From the NCBI GenBank assembly GCA_046154185.1, contig JBJXGE010000079.1, positions 1 to 64,000 of the forward strand: a stretch of DNA of 64,000 bases, read 5' to 3'. The notes beneath the pieces were generated by a model. It made no database searches. It saw only the letters and a program-made list of their open reading frames with translations, and had not been told where the DNA came from. The stretch is from JBJXGE01 sp046154185 (lineage in GTDB: Bacteria; Planctomycetota; UBA8108; UBA1146; JAJFFE01). This document shows, piece after piece, positions 8,969-18,890 of this stretch (position 1 is the stretch's first letter; each line of letters begins with the position of its first letter). The position numbers and the translations under genes were made by a program.

Positions 8969-10552
8969 ATGCAGCAGTTGCTGCGCGAGAGCGATATCGA
9001 AATCCGTGGGCCGGTGTTGCCCGAATACGCTGAGATTCTCAGCGCCGACGCGTTGCGGTTCGTCGCGTCGCTCGAGCGTCGCACGCGGGCGCGCCGCGCG
9101 GCGCTCCTCGCCGCGCGGTTGACGCGCCAAGCGCAATTCGATGCGGGGCTCAAACCGGACTTCCTGCCCGAGACGCACTCATTGCGCGTCGCCGACTGGC
9201 AAGTCGATCCAGCGCCCGCGGATCTCGTCGATCGACGCGTCGAAATCACCGGCCCCGTCGATCGCAAGATGATCATCAACGGTCTCAACTCCGGCGCCCG
9301 CGTGTTCATGGCGGACTTCGAAGATTCGACCTCGCCCACATGGCACAACATCATCGCCGGCCAAGTGAACCTGCGCGATGCCGTGCGCGGCACGATCGAA
9401 TACTTGCACCCGGACGGCAAGGAGTATCGTCTCGCCGCGCAGACCGCCACGCTGATGGTGCGGCCGCGCGGTTGGCATCTCGACGAGCAGCACCTTGTCC
9501 TCGACGGCGCGCCCGTCGCGGGCGCCATCGCCGATTTCGGACTTTTCTTCTTCCACAACTCGCACGCTCTGATCGCGCGCGGCAGCGGACCCTACTTCTA
9601 TCTGCCGAAGCTTGAAAGCCACCTCGAGGCGCGGCTCTGGAACGAGATCTTCGATGTGGCCCAAGACGCGCTCGGCATCCCGCGCGGAACGATCAAAGCC
9701 ACTGTGCTCATCGAGACATTGCCGGCTGCGTTCGAGATGCACGAGATTCTGCATGAGCTGCGGCGTCATTCGGCCGGCCTCAATTGCGGTCGGTGGGACT
9801 ATCTCTTCAGCGTGATCAAGAAATTTCGCGGCGACCCAGCGTGGATGATGCCGGACCGCGCGAGCGTCACCATGGAAGCTCACTTCCTGCGCAGTTACTC
9901 GCGGCTCCTGATTCAAACTTGCCATCGCCGTGGCGCGCACGCGATGGGCGGCATGTCGGCCTATATTCCGGTCAAGTCGAATGCCGACGCGAATGCGCAT
10001 GCGCTCGCTCGCGTTCGCGCCGACAAATTGCGCGAAGTCTTGGACGGTCATGACGGCACGTGGGTCGCGCATCCGGGCCTGTTGCCGGTCGCCTTTGCAG
10101 TGTTCAACGAGCACATGCCAACCGCTCACCAACTGCACCGCACACTCGAAGAACACGCGATGACGACCCGCGATCTGTTGATCGCGCCAGTCGGAGCCGT
10201 GACGCGCGTCGGACTCGAACTCAATGTGAACGTCGCGCTCGAGTACCTCGAGGCTTGGCTCGGCGGCCAGGGTTGTGTGCCGATCAACAACCTCATGGAA
10301 GACGCGGCGACGGCGGAAATCTCGCGCACACAAGTGTGGCAGTGGATACGCCACGGCGCGCGGCTCGACGACGGCACACTCGTGACGCGCGAACTCGTGC
10401 GATCGTTGCTCAACATGGCCGCGCACACGCGCGCAACTAGAAACAAGGACCACGCCGACCACCGCGCCGAGGCCGTCGCGCTCCTCGATCGACTCATGAC
10501 GGCGCCCGAGCTCGCGGAGTTCTTGACCGTGCCGGCCTACCGGCTGATCTGA
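8969..10552 (+). CDS. aceB: Malate synthase A
   Basis: Second enzyme of the glyoxylate shunt, condensing acetyl-CoA with glyoxylate to malate. Family motifs include FMADFEDSTSPTW (about residue 115), the TIM-barrel signature GLNCGRWDY (about 270) and GGMSAYIP. The ATG at 8969 follows GAGGAG with six bases of spacing and gives 527 residues, matching the ~530 of the A-type enzyme. The frame extends upstream to 8843 but that extension has no similarity. aceA follows 42 bases downstream with its own ribosome site, so the two form an operon that permits growth on C2 units or fatty acids. Confidence 0.96.
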   Translation: MQQLLRESDIEIRGPVLPEYAEILSADALRFVASLERRTRARRAALLAARLTRQAQFDAGLKPDFLPETHSLRVADWQVDPAPADLVDRRVEITGPVDRKMIINGLNSGARVFMADFEDSTSPTWHNIIAGQVNLRDAVRGTIEYLHPDGKEYRLAAQTATLMVRPRGWHLDEQHLVLDGAPVAGAIADFGLFFFHNSHALIARGSGPYFYLPKLESHLEARLWNEIFDVAQDALGIPRGTIKATVLIETLPAAFEMHEILHELRRHSAGLNCGRWDYLFSVIKKFRGDPAWMMPDRASVTMEAHFLRSYSRLLIQTCHRRGAHAMGGMSAYIPVKSNADANAHALARVRADKLREVLDGHDGTWVAHPGLLPVAFAVFNEHMPTAHQLHRTLEEHAMTTRDLLIAPVGAVTRVGLELNVNVALEYLEAWLGGQGCVPINNLMEDAATAEISRTQVWQWIRHGARLDDGTLVTRELVRSLLNMAAHTRATRNKDHADHRAEAVALLDRLMTAPELAEFLTVPAYRLI

Positions 10553-10594
10553 TCCCAACAAACCAGTCACATTCACACCCGGAGGGCAAAGCCA

Positions 10595-11902
10595 ATGTTC
10601 GACCGCAGCAAGCTTCCAGAGATGAGCCGCCAGTGGAATCTCGCGCCGCGTTGGGCGGGAATCGTGCGCGATTACACGCCGGAAGATGTGCTGCGCTTGC
10701 GCGGGTCCGTTGAGATCGAGCACACGCTAGCTCGTCTCGGCGCCGAGAAGCTGTGGTGCATGCTTCACAACATGCCGTTCGTGCGCGCGCTTGGCGCGCT
10801 GACCGGCAACCAAGCGATGCAAATGGTGCGGGCTGGCCTCAAAGCAATCTACTTGAGCGGTTGGCAAGTGGCGGCGGACGCCAATCTCGCGGGCCAAATG
10901 TACCCCGATCAAAGTCTGTATCCAGCTAACAGCGTGCCGAGTGTCGTCCGTCGCATTAACCAGACGCTGCAACGCGCCGATCAGATTCATCATTCTGAGG
11001 GACGCAACGGCATCGATTGGTTCGCGCCGATTATCGCCGACGCCGAGGCCGGCTTCGGTGGACCGCTCAACGCTTTCGAACTCATGAAAGCGATGATCGA
11101 AGCCGGCGCCGCTGGCGTGCACTTCGAGGATCAACTTGCGTCCGAAAAGAAATGTGGCCACCTCGGCGGCAAAGTGCTCGTGCCGACTTCGCACTTCATC
11201 CGCACGCTCCTCGCGGCGCGGCTCGCGGCCGACGTCATGGGTGTGCCGACTCTGGTGGTTGCGCGCACGGACGCCGACGCGGCGACCCTGCTCACGAGCG
11301 ACGTCGACGAACGCGATCGCCGCTTCCTCACCGGCGAGCGCACGTCCGAGGGTTTCTTCCGCGTGCGCAATGGTCTTGAGTCCGCCATCGCACGGGGTCT
11401 CGCTTACGCTCCCTACGCCGACGTCGTTTGGTGCGAGACGTCGACGCCGGATCTCGGCGAGGCGCGCGAGTTCGCGGACGCGATTCACGCGCGCTTCCCG
11501 GCGAAGTTGCTGGCGTACAATTGCTCGCCGTCTTTCAACTGGAAGCGCAAGCTCGACAACAAGACGATCGCCGGCTTTCAGGACGAACTCGGAATCATGG
11601 GCTACAAGTTTCAGTTCATCACGCTGGCGGGCTTCCACACGCTCAACAAGTCGATGTTCGAGCTCGCCGCCAACTACGCGACCATGGGCATGCCGGCGTA
11701 TGTCGACCTCCAAGAACGCGAGTTTGCTATGGAGAAACAGGGCTACACGGCGACCAAGCATCAACGCGAAGTCGGCACCGGCTACTTCGACGAAGTGATC
11801 AAGGTGTTGTCGCGCGGCAACGCGACCACGTCCGCGCTCGCCGGCTCGACGGAAGAAGCGCAATTCCGCCCGAGCGACGCCGCTGCCGGCCACGCGGGAT
11901 AG
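10595..11902 (+). CDS. aceA: Isocitrate lyase
   Basis: First enzyme of the glyoxylate shunt; splits isocitrate into glyoxylate and succinate. The catalytic signature KKCGHLGGK is at about residue 185, with the active-site cysteine. Further motifs are PIIADAEAGFGG for metal binding and AYNCSPSFNWK near residue 307. At 435 residues it matches the short bacterial type. GGAGGG lies about 9 bases before the ATG. It is the last gene of the aceB-aceA unit and is followed by a strong terminator. No aceK phosphatase/kinase gene is present here. Confidence 0.97.
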   Translation: MFDRSKLPEMSRQWNLAPRWAGIVRDYTPEDVLRLRGSVEIEHTLARLGAEKLWCMLHNMPFVRALGALTGNQAMQMVRAGLKAIYLSGWQVAADANLAGQMYPDQSLYPANSVPSVVRRINQTLQRADQIHHSEGRNGIDWFAPIIADAEAGFGGPLNAFELMKAMIEAGAAGVHFEDQLASEKKCGHLGGKVLVPTSHFIRTLLAARLAADVMGVPTLVVARTDADAATLLTSDVDERDRRFLTGERTSEGFFRVRNGLESAIARGLAYAPYADVVWCETSTPDLGEAREFADAIHARFPAKLLAYNCSPSFNWKRKLDNKTIAGFQDELGIMGYKFQFITLAGFHTLNKSMFELAANYATMGMPAYVDLQEREFAMEKQGYTATKHQREVGTGYFDEVIKVLSRGNATTSALAGSTEEAQFRPSDAAAGHAG

Positions 11903-11950
11903 CGCGCAAGCAAAAACGCGCGCGAGCGCAAGAGTCGCTATGCTGGGGCG

Positions 11951-11977
11951 AGGCCCGCTTGTAAAGGCGGGCCTTTT
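11951..11977 (+). terminator. Rho-independent terminator after aceA
   Basis: An 8-bp perfect stem (aggcccgc / gcgggcct, 8-base loop) is followed by TTTT. It is 48 bases after the aceA stop and may also serve the convergent sppA on the other strand. Confidence 0.85.
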
Positions 11978-12056
11978 CTCATCGCACCGGCTCGAACTCG
12001 CGAGCGATGCAACGCCGTTTGATTTTCGTTAGCGCTGCCGCAGCGCCGACGGGCTC

Positions 12057-13880
12057 CTATTTGATCACGATCTCTTCTGGATGCAGCAGCCAGATCGTCG
12101 GCCCGGGCGTCGCGCGCGACAGTTCCGCGCGCAACACGGCGAGTGCGGTCGCGAAGTGGAAACCAGCGCGGCGAAGCGCCAGCACGACGGGGGAGTTCAA
12201 GGCCGCGCGAATCTCCGTGTCGTCGCCGCCACCGAAGAGGTCGAGCATTTCAAACGCGTTCTTCGGCCGCGGCAAATGGACGACCGGCGCGGCTTCGTCG
12301 AGCGCGGCCGCTTTCCGCACCTCGGCGAGCGCCTCTCCGAGTCCGCCGATAGTATCGACGAGTCCCAGGTCCTTCGCTTGGCGGCCGGACCACACACGGC
12401 CACCGCCGATTTTGTCGACCGCGTCTTCCGACATTTTGCGCGAGCGCGACACGAGCGCGAGAAAGCGCGAATAAACCGGGCCGATGAGACTCTGCAGCGT
12501 CGCGATGTCCTTGTCGCTCCACGCAGTATTGATCGCGGTGAAGAGCGCGGAGTCGTCGAGCGCGATGTTCTCGACGTGAACGCCGTAGCGGCGCAGCAGT
12601 GGGCCGAGGCTCAGCTTCATCGCGAACACGCCGATCGAACCCGTGATCGTGAACGGCTCGGCGTAGATCGGACGGCCGATGCAGGTGATCCAGTAACCGC
12701 CCGACGCGGCGACGCCCGCCATCGAGATGACGACCGGTTTCTTCGCCGCCAATCGCTCGAGCGCACTGCGAATCGCCTCGCTCGCGGTTGCGCTTCCGCC
12801 TGGCGAGTCGATCCGCAACACGACGGCTTTCACCATGTCGTCGGCCGTGAGCTTGTCGATCGCGGTCACCGTCGGTCCGGAGACCAAACTGCCAGGCACT
12901 TCGCGATTCCCATCGACGATCTCACCCTCGAGATGAAACACGGCGACTCCCGGTTGCGTGAGCCGGGCGTCCGGTTCGACGCCGGTCATGAGCGCGAAGA
13001 ACTCAAACAGACTCGGCGGCTTCTTCTGTTTCGCCGCTTTCTCGTTGAAACTCACGGCGACGCCGAGGTCTTTCGTGATCGCCTCGACAATGGCTGCGCG
13101 TTCGCCGCCGAACGGCAGCAAGCCATCGACGAGTTTCGCGGCGCGCGCCGCTTCGGCACTGAAGAGGCGCTGGTTTTGTGCTGCACGGATGTCATCGATG
13201 GAAGCGCCACGGCCTTGCGCGATGATGTCGACGAGTGCGCTGTTAATGGAGCTGATCATGGCGCGATAGTGCTCGCGCAAATGGTCGCTCATTTGAGATA
13301 GCGTGTAGGGCTCCGCTGCGCCCTTGAAGTCGCCGACGCGCGCGACCGACGCCTGCACGCCGAACATGTCCATGGCATCGCGGAAGTGCATGGAGCTCAT
13401 GCTGAGCGACGGCAAGTCGATGACCCCGAAGTCGGCCATCCACACGCGATCACACTGGGCAGCGATCGCGTAGTGCAGCGCGCTGGCGTTCTCGAGCCAC
13501 GCGTAGAGCTTCTTGCCGGCGGCGCGTGCGCGTTGCAGATGCCGGACGAGTTCGCTCAACTGTGCGAGCCCCATGTTCAGGTCGCCCGCGGAAAGATCGA
13601 GATAGAGCGCTTTCACCGTCGCGTCATTTACGTAGGCGTCGATGACTCCGACCAATTTCGGGAAGGACTTTGGCGTCTGCAGGCCGCCACCGAGGAGCGC
13701 CATCGGATCGAGACCACCGGCCGTGGGTCGGTCGACATACGTACCTTTGAGCGCGAGCAACGGCACTTGCAGGTTCGTCGTAGCATTCGGTGGCGGAGTG
13801 TCCGCTCCGAGGCGCGAGACGAGAACGACGAAGACGAGGCAAGCGACGACATCCAGGCGACAGGCACGGCGACGCAACAT
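12057..13880 (-). CDS. sppA: Signal peptide peptidase SppA, long type
   Basis: Membrane serine protease that degrades cleaved signal peptides, in the two-domain 67K form. The chosen ATG, preceded by AAGGAA, gives 607 residues starting with a hydrophobic anchor (CLVFVVLVSRLGA). The frame opens 27 codons earlier but without a ribosome site. The general-base lysine is in RVGDFKGAAEPY (about Lys186 of the N-terminal domain). The nucleophile is in GVAASGGYW (about Ser393). Both halves of the Ser-Lys dyad are thus present. IDSPGGSATASE marks the oxyanion region. It runs convergently towards aceA. Confidence 0.93.
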   Translation of the reverse strand: MLRRRACRLDVVACLVFVVLVSRLGADTPPPNATTNLQVPLLALKGTYVDRPTAGGLDPMALLGGGLQTPKSFPKLVGVIDAYVNDATVKALYLDLSAGDLNMGLAQLSELVRHLQRARAAGKKLYAWLENASALHYAIAAQCDRVWMADFGVIDLPSLSMSSMHFRDAMDMFGVQASVARVGDFKGAAEPYTLSQMSDHLREHYRAMISSINSALVDIIAQGRGASIDDIRAAQNQRLFSAEAARAAKLVDGLLPFGGERAAIVEAITKDLGVAVSFNEKAAKQKKPPSLFEFFALMTGVEPDARLTQPGVAVFHLEGEIVDGNREVPGSLVSGPTVTAIDKLTADDMVKAVVLRIDSPGGSATASEAIRSALERLAAKKPVVISMAGVAASGGYWITCIGRPIYAEPFTITGSIGVFAMKLSLGPLLRRYGVHVENIALDDSALFTAINTAWSDKDIATLQSLIGPVYSRFLALVSRSRKMSEDAVDKIGGGRVWSGRQAKDLGLVDTIGGLGEALAEVRKAAALDEAAPVVHLPRPKNAFEMLDLFGGGDDTEIRAALNSPVVLALRRAGFHFATALAVLRAELSRATPGPTIWLLHPEEIVIK

Positions 13881-14044
13881 TTTGGTTCCTTCTGTTCCGA
13901 AGATGGTTACGTAAGCGCGCGCATTCTCCGGAGACCGTGCCGAGCCGGCAAGCGAATGCACTTTACCGAGATCGACAACAGAACTAAAAAGAGCGCGGGA
14001 ATTTCGACGCGATTCGGCTCAGTAGTTTGGAACAGAGAGTCCAC

Positions 14045-14413
14045 ATGGCGAAGAGTCCGGCATCGGGTAAGGATTCGGCGGCTGCCGCCAGCGACGCGCC
14101 GAGCTACCGCGCCGCGGCGGCGGAGATCGAGCAGATTCTCGGGCAGATCGAAGACGAACGCAGTGTCGACATCGATGAATTGGCGGCGAAAGTCGAGCGC
14201 GCGTCGACGTTGATTCGTTTGTGTTTCCAAAAACTCAAGTCGGCGGAGATGCAGGTGCGGCGGGTGACGGAAGAGTTGGGCCGCGCGACGCAAGAAGCGA
14301 GCGCTGCGGCGCCCGCGAGCGGACGACTCGGCGACCGCGCCGACGCGCGCGAAGCCGCCACCGGGACATCCGCCGAGGAGGCGGACGATGCGGATTCCGC
14401 GGCGCCGTTCTAA
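14045..14413 (+). CDS. xseB: Exonuclease VII small subunit
   Basis: Small helical-hairpin subunit that assembles around XseA. The core (about 20-80) reads EIEQILGQIEDERSVD followed by a second helix with KVERASTLIRLCFQKLKSAE, the usual XseB pattern. The C-terminal ~40 residues are a low-complexity Ala/Asp tail. At 122 residues it is longer than the usual ~80. The ATG at 14045 is preferred over an in-frame TTG at 14027. Its stop overlaps the start of apbE by one base (TAATG), implying translational coupling. The large subunit is 8 kb upstream rather than adjacent. Confidence 0.85.
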   Translation: MAKSPASGKDSAAAASDAPSYRAAAAEIEQILGQIEDERSVDIDELAAKVERASTLIRLCFQKLKSAEMQVRRVTEELGRATQEASAAAPASGRLGDRADAREAATGTSAEEADDADSAAPF

Positions 14414-15435
14414 TGCCGCGGCTTGTTGCGAACACCCGTTCGCTGTTGATCGCGCTCATTTTTGGGCTGGGAACGTCATGCCGCGCGAGCCTTCACGAGC
14501 GCGCCACTTCCACAACGGTTATGGGCACGGAGCTGCAGCTCGTCGTCCGCGGTGCGGACGCGAGCTTGCTCGAAGAGGCGCTGCGCGCGGTCGTCTCCGA
14601 GTTGCAGCGCGTTGAGAATCTGATGACCGACTGGCGGCCATCGGAACTGGCGCGCCTCAACGCGAGCGCCGGCACCGGGCCACTCGAGATTGATTCCGAA
14701 CTCCACGCGCTGCTCGTGCGGGCGCAGGAACTCAGCCGCGTGACGCGCGGCGCCTTCGATGTCACGTATGCCGGAGTCGGCGAGCTTTGGGATTTCTCGG
14801 TCGGCGCGACGCCGCGCGTGCCGACGGCGTCGGAGGTCGCGACGAAAATCAAAAACGTCGGCTTCGAACGCCTGCAACTCGTCGCGCCGAACCGCGCGCA
14901 GCTGCCCGCCGGCATGCGGATTGGACTCGGTGGCGTCGCGAAGGGTTATGGCGTCGATCGCGCCCGCGCCGTCCTGGAGTCATTCGGCATCGAGCACGCG
15001 CTCATCAAAGCGGGCGGCGACATCGCCCTGCTCGGCGAAAAGCATGCGGGTGCACCATGGCGCGTGGCACTCGTCGATCCGCGCGCACCCGAGCGCGGGC
15101 TCGCACGATTGGCACTGCGAGGCCACAAGGCGGTGTCTACGTCGGGCGACTCCGAGCGCTATTTCGAACTCGACGGCCAGCGCTATCACCACATTATCGA
15201 TCCGCGCTCCGGGTATCCGGCGACCGGCGCCCGCAGCGCGACGATCATCTGCGAGTTCTCGGAGCGCGCCGATGCGCTCGCGACCGCGATGTGCGTTCTC
15301 GGTCCAGTCGCTGGACTCGCCGTTATCCAGGAGCTCGAAACGCGCGGCGAGCGCATCGCCGCCTTCATCATCGACGCCGACGGCGTGCTCCATGCGAGCG
15401 CCCGCAGCGCGGAGTTTGTGTCGAGCGACGAATGA
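14413..15435 (+). CDS. apbE: FAD:protein FMN transferase (ApbE family lipoprotein)
   Basis: Attaches FMN covalently to threonine in flavoproteins such as NqrB/NqrC or RnfG/RnfD, on the outer side of the membrane. A hydrophobic N terminus ends in GLGTSC (Cys23), a lipobox-like site. Diagnostic motifs include MGTELQLVV, LMTDWRPSELARLN, GGVAKGYGVDRA, the nucleotide-binding AGGDI and the metal-binding region HHIIDPRSGYP. The length of 340 residues is typical. It starts within the stop codon of xseB. No Nqr or Rnf genes are in the window, so the flavoprotein target lies elsewhere. Confidence 0.93.
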   Translation: MPRLVANTRSLLIALIFGLGTSCRASLHERATSTTVMGTELQLVVRGADASLLEEALRAVVSELQRVENLMTDWRPSELARLNASAGTGPLEIDSELHALLVRAQELSRVTRGAFDVTYAGVGELWDFSVGATPRVPTASEVATKIKNVGFERLQLVAPNRAQLPAGMRIGLGGVAKGYGVDRARAVLESFGIEHALIKAGGDIALLGEKHAGAPWRVALVDPRAPERGLARLALRGHKAVSTSGDSERYFELDGQRYHHIIDPRSGYPATGARSATIICEFSERADALATAMCVLGPVAGLAVIQELETRGERIAAFIIDADGVLHASARSAEFVSSDE

Positions 15436-15482
15436 GCGGCTGAATTTCCGGTCACCGTTCTCTTGGACTTCCAGGCGCGACC

Positions 15483-17102
15483 TTAATCCCGATACTCGGT
15501 CCAAAGTTGCTTATTGCCTTGCGCGTCCGTGAGGAGCGCTTCGCGGCGGCCCGGCTGGCCTTGCACAAAGAAGCTCGAGCGTGTGGCGCCGCCTTCGTGC
15601 CACAAAATGTAGATCTGTCCGGCGGCCGCCGCCCAACGGCCGCTGCCGCCGGCGCCTTGCACGTGACCCGAGACATCTGTGCCGGGGTTGTCGGCCGTCT
15701 TGCCCGTCGTGCCCGTGATGAGTGACTCGCCGCCCGTCAACACGATACCGTCCGCTCGTAGAGTGACTTCGTTCGTGTGGCTTACCGTGATGCGGTCGTT
15801 CGGCGCGAGTCCCGAGGAATTACTCGACGTCGAATACCACGTGCCGATCATCTGCGGATCGACTTGCGGCGCGACGACCGTGAGCGTGCGCGAGACCTGT
15901 TCCACGATCGCGGCGCGTTCCGCCATCTTGTCGCGCTCACCGATCGCCGTGATGGCCGCGCAATAGGCGCCGCACAATCGGCCGTCGACGCGCGCGGCGA
16001 ACGCGACGCCCGCCGGGCTTGTGCCCTGCCATCGGTAGCGCACGCCGATCTTCGTGCGTTCCGCACCCTCGCTCCGCGCGAGGAATGGGAGAAAGGGTTT
16101 CAGCAAGCCATCGAGGTACTTGCCGACGCGTGGATCATCGAGTTGCGTCACGCCGCCCGCGAGCGGCATTAGCGCGACGACATATCCTTCCACGAAGCTA
16201 CCGGGTGGCGGAGCCGGACCCGCCGGCAGGAGTTGCAAGCCGAACGGCGTCTCTTGCACGGTCCAATCTTGCGGGTGCTCGAAGGCGATGCCGAGCGGGT
16301 GCTGATAAGCGCGATAACCGGGGACTCCGCGTTCGACGGGGATTTCCTCTCCGCGCGGCGTGCTCGGCGTGCCCGCGACGGCATCAACCACCTTTTGAAA
16401 GACCAGCGTTTCGCCGGCTGCTTCGCCGGTCGTCTCGAGTCGGAGTGTGCGTCCGGCGAGCAGGGCGCCGCGTATAGGAATTTCCTCTTCACCAACGCGG
16501 ATCGAGCCCTCGAGCGACGTCGGCGTTCCTTTGAGCCGCACTCGCCCGCTCACACCAGCAAACGAGAGTTCGCCGACGTATTCGTCGCTCTCACCGCCGG
16601 TGATCAGCAATACAGAGTTTTGTTCACCTGTGTACTTGCCAGCGAGTGGACGGGGCGGCGGGGCGGGTGGCGGACTCGTCGGTTTTGGGTCCAGCGGATT
16701 GACGACCGGCGGTTTTGGCGGTTCAAGTCTCTGCAATTTATAGATGCTGCCTCCCGATGCGAGCACCAATACTTCTCCGTCGAAGCGCGCGAAAAACGTA
16801 AAGGTCGCGCCTTCTGCGGTGAACTCGCCATGTAACTCCTGCTCGACTTCCTGCGCTCGCACCGGAAACGTCTGTGTCTGAAGTTTCAATTCTCCTTTGA
16901 GTTCGCGCGAAAGGAAAAGCGTCAAGGCTTCCCCGCGAAAGGTGCCGACGAAACGCGACTCTCGTAACAACGGGTTACGCGGCGGCGGCGGCGTTTGTTC
17001 CGCAAACGCTGGAAGCGCGATCAACGTGACCATCGCGATGAGCAAGAACACTCGCGTCGCGCGCATCGCGCGGCCTAAGGCCTTAGTCATATTTCGATGC
17101 AT
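15483..17102 (-). CDS. Secreted protein of unknown function, 539 residues
   Basis: Not recognised as a known family. A signal peptide (RVFLLIAMVTLIALPAFAE) is followed by two similar ~70-residue beta-rich modules at about 45-115 and 155-230. Both contain patterns like GTFRGE / GKYTGEQ and describe a compact barrel, perhaps like lipocalin or META-type repeats. They are separated by a proline-rich linker (PPKPPVVNPLDPKP and PPPAPPP). The remainder holds a DUF1795/PsbP-like stretch (FEHPQDWTVQETPFGLQLLP) and a third small barrel near the C terminus beginning MIGTWYSTSS. GAGG precedes the ATG closely. It lies convergent to apbE and divergent from the PfkB gene, so it is probably monocistronic. 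Periplasmic or surface location is an inference from the signal peptide. Confidence 0.75.
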   Translation of the reverse strand: MHRNMTKALGRAMRATRVFLLIAMVTLIALPAFAEQTPPPPRNPLLRESRFVGTFRGEALTLFLSRELKGELKLQTQTFPVRAQEVEQELHGEFTAEGATFTFFARFDGEVLVLASGGSIYKLQRLEPPKPPVVNPLDPKPTSPPPAPPPRPLAGKYTGEQNSVLLITGGESDEYVGELSFAGVSGRVRLKGTPTSLEGSIRVGEEEIPIRGALLAGRTLRLETTGEAAGETLVFQKVVDAVAGTPSTPRGEEIPVERGVPGYRAYQHPLGIAFEHPQDWTVQETPFGLQLLPAGPAPPPGSFVEGYVVALMPLAGGVTQLDDPRVGKYLDGLLKPFLPFLARSEGAERTKIGVRYRWQGTSPAGVAFAARVDGRLCGAYCAAITAIGERDKMAERAAIVEQVSRTLTVVAPQVDPQMIGTWYSTSSNSSGLAPNDRITVSHTNEVTLRADGIVLTGGESLITGTTGKTADNPGTDVSGHVQGAGGSGRWAAAAGQIYILWHEGGATRSSFFVQGQPGRREALLTDAQGNKQLWTEYRD

Positions 17103-17328
17103 GAGACCTCACCATCTTCCATTTTGAGAGCGCGCCGTTGGCGCCCGTCGGACCACCACCGCGCGTAGAATAGCGAAATCGTCGTGAGCCCGCGGCCCAT
17201 TTTCTGTTCCGCTCGAGCGGCGGCGAACGCGCAGCCGCGCTGAGGCTCTATCCACAACAACGGCACATTGATATAGTTCAGCGCCTTTGTCTGCGCACGT
17301 GCATCTTGATAGCGTGAGGACTAGTGCA

Positions 17329-18237
17329 ATGAGTCTCGTGGTTGTGGGTTCGGTGGCTTTCGATTGCATCAAAACTCCGAACGGACGCGTCGTCGATGCG
17401 CTCGGCGGGTCGGCGGTCCATTTCGCGCTCGCGGCGCGACTCTTCACTGCAACGCGACTCGTCGGTGTCGTCGGCGAGGACTTTCCTGACGAGCATCGCC
17501 GCTTGTTGCTCGATCGAAACGTCGACATCCGCGGACTCGAGACCGTGCCGGGCGGCCTCACGTTTCGGTGGTCAGGTGAGTACTTCAACGACATGAACTC
17601 GCGGCAGACGCTTTCCGTCGACTTGAATGTCTTCGAGAACTTTCGTCCCGTGCTGCCGAAGTCCTATACAAAAGCGCAGTTCGTGTTTCTCGCCAACGGC
17701 ACGCCGTCGACGCAGATGAGCGTGCTGAAGCAGGTCGAGGGCAAGCCCTTCATCATGGCGGACACCATGGACCTCTGGATCCAGACGCATCGCTCAGATC
17801 TGGAGCAGTTGCTGCGACACATCGACGGGCTCGTGTTGAACGACGAGGAAGCGTTCTTGCTCTCTGACTTCAAAAACCCCGTGCGCGCTGGCGAAGCCAT
17901 CTCGAAGTTTGGTCTCAAGTTTCTCGTCATCAAGAAGGGCGAGCACGGCTGCATCATCTTCCACGAAGGCAAGCAACTGCAACTGCCGGCGTATCCGCTC
18001 ACCGAAGTCATCGATCCGACCGGCGCGGGCGACAGCTTCGCGGGCGGCATCATGGGATTTCTCGCGAGCCGCGGCGCGGTCGACTTGCCGAGCTTCAAGC
18101 AGGCCGTCGCCTGGGGCACAGTCGTGGCATCCTATTGTTGCGAAGGGTATGGCGTCGAACGCGTGGCGGCGCTCGATCTCGATGCGGCGCGCGACCGATA
18201 CCGCTCGTATCGGCAGATGCTGTCGATCCAGGAATAA
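17329..18237 (+). CDS. PfkB-family carbohydrate/nucleoside kinase
   Basis: Ribokinase-fold kinase that phosphorylates a sugar or nucleoside hydroxyl with ATP. The C-terminal signature DPTGAGDSFAGG (about 229-240) contains the catalytic aspartate. The N terminus has VVVGSVAFDCI, ALGGSAVHFALAARL and VGVVGEDFP. The frame starts 14 codons earlier, but the ATG at 17329 is preceded by GAGGA and begins directly at the Rossmann strand, giving 302 residues. thpR follows 29 bases downstream and alaS next, so it heads an apparent three-gene operon. Substrate cannot be assigned from sequence. Confidence 0.9.
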   Translation: MSLVVVGSVAFDCIKTPNGRVVDALGGSAVHFALAARLFTATRLVGVVGEDFPDEHRRLLLDRNVDIRGLETVPGGLTFRWSGEYFNDMNSRQTLSVDLNVFENFRPVLPKSYTKAQFVFLANGTPSTQMSVLKQVEGKPFIMADTMDLWIQTHRSDLEQLLRHIDGLVLNDEEAFLLSDFKNPVRAGEAISKFGLKFLVIKKGEHGCIIFHEGKQLQLPAYPLTEVIDPTGAGDSFAGGIMGFLASRGAVDLPSFKQAVAWGTVVASYCCEGYGVERVAALDLDAARDRYRSYRQMLSIQE

Positions 18238-18266
18238 CCGAGTTTCGTCGAACCTCAAGGGAACCC

Positions 18267-18890
18267 GTGCGCACGTTCTTAGCGGTTGATCTCAGCGACA
18301 AAGTGCGCAAAGAGCTCGGACGCTTTTGTCTCGCGCTCGCCAATGGCGCGAAGCGACAAGGCTCGCATCGACCACTGCGTTGGACGACGACCGCGAATTT
18401 GCACGTGACGTTGCACTTTCTCGGCGAGAACTTGCGCGCGGAGCATCTGCCCGTGTTGGATGAAGCACTCAGACGCCACCTCGCCGGCATAAAGCGTTTC
18501 AACATCGCGCTGCAAGGCTTCGGCGGCTTTCCCGATGAGCGCCGCCCGCGCATTTACTGGGTGGGCATCGGCACGGGCGTCGAAGAGCTGCATGCGCTTT
18601 CGGACCGCGCCGCCGCCGCGCTCGACGAAGTCGGCGTCGCGCACGACGCGCGCCGCTTTCAACCGCACGTCACCATTTGCCGCGCGTCGGATGCGCGCGA
18701 GCAACGCATGCGCGGCGAGCCGCCGCCGATGCCGACCGAGCTCCTCAATCTCTCGCACTGGGTGCAGGGAATCGGTGCTCGCGATTTGAAGATCGGGGAT
18801 TCCTTCCCAGTCCAAGCGCTCACGCTGTACGAAAGCGTGCTCAAGCCGGAGGGACCCCATTACCAAGTTCTCAACAGGATCACGCTTTAA
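18267..18890 (+). CDS. thpR: RNA 2',3'-cyclic phosphodiesterase (LigT/ThpR family)
   Basis: Two-histidine (2H) phosphoesterase that opens 2',3'-cyclic phosphates on RNA ends. Both HxTx motifs are present: HVTLHFLG at about residue 46 and HVTI at about 134. The GTG at 18267 follows AAGGGA and starts VRTFLAVDLSD, the normal beginning of the family, giving 207 residues. The frame upstream overlaps the PfkB gene and was discarded. The stop codon overlaps the alaS start (TAATG), so the two are translationally coupled, which links RNA repair with tRNA charging. Confidence 0.92.
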   Translation: MRTFLAVDLSDKVRKELGRFCLALANGAKRQGSHRPLRWTTTANLHVTLHFLGENLRAEHLPVLDEALRRHLAGIKRFNIALQGFGGFPDERRPRIYWVGIGTGVEELHALSDRAAAALDEVGVAHDARRFQPHVTICRASDAREQRMRGEPPPMPTELLNLSHWVQGIGARDLKIGDSFPVQALTLYESVLKPEGPHYQVLNRITL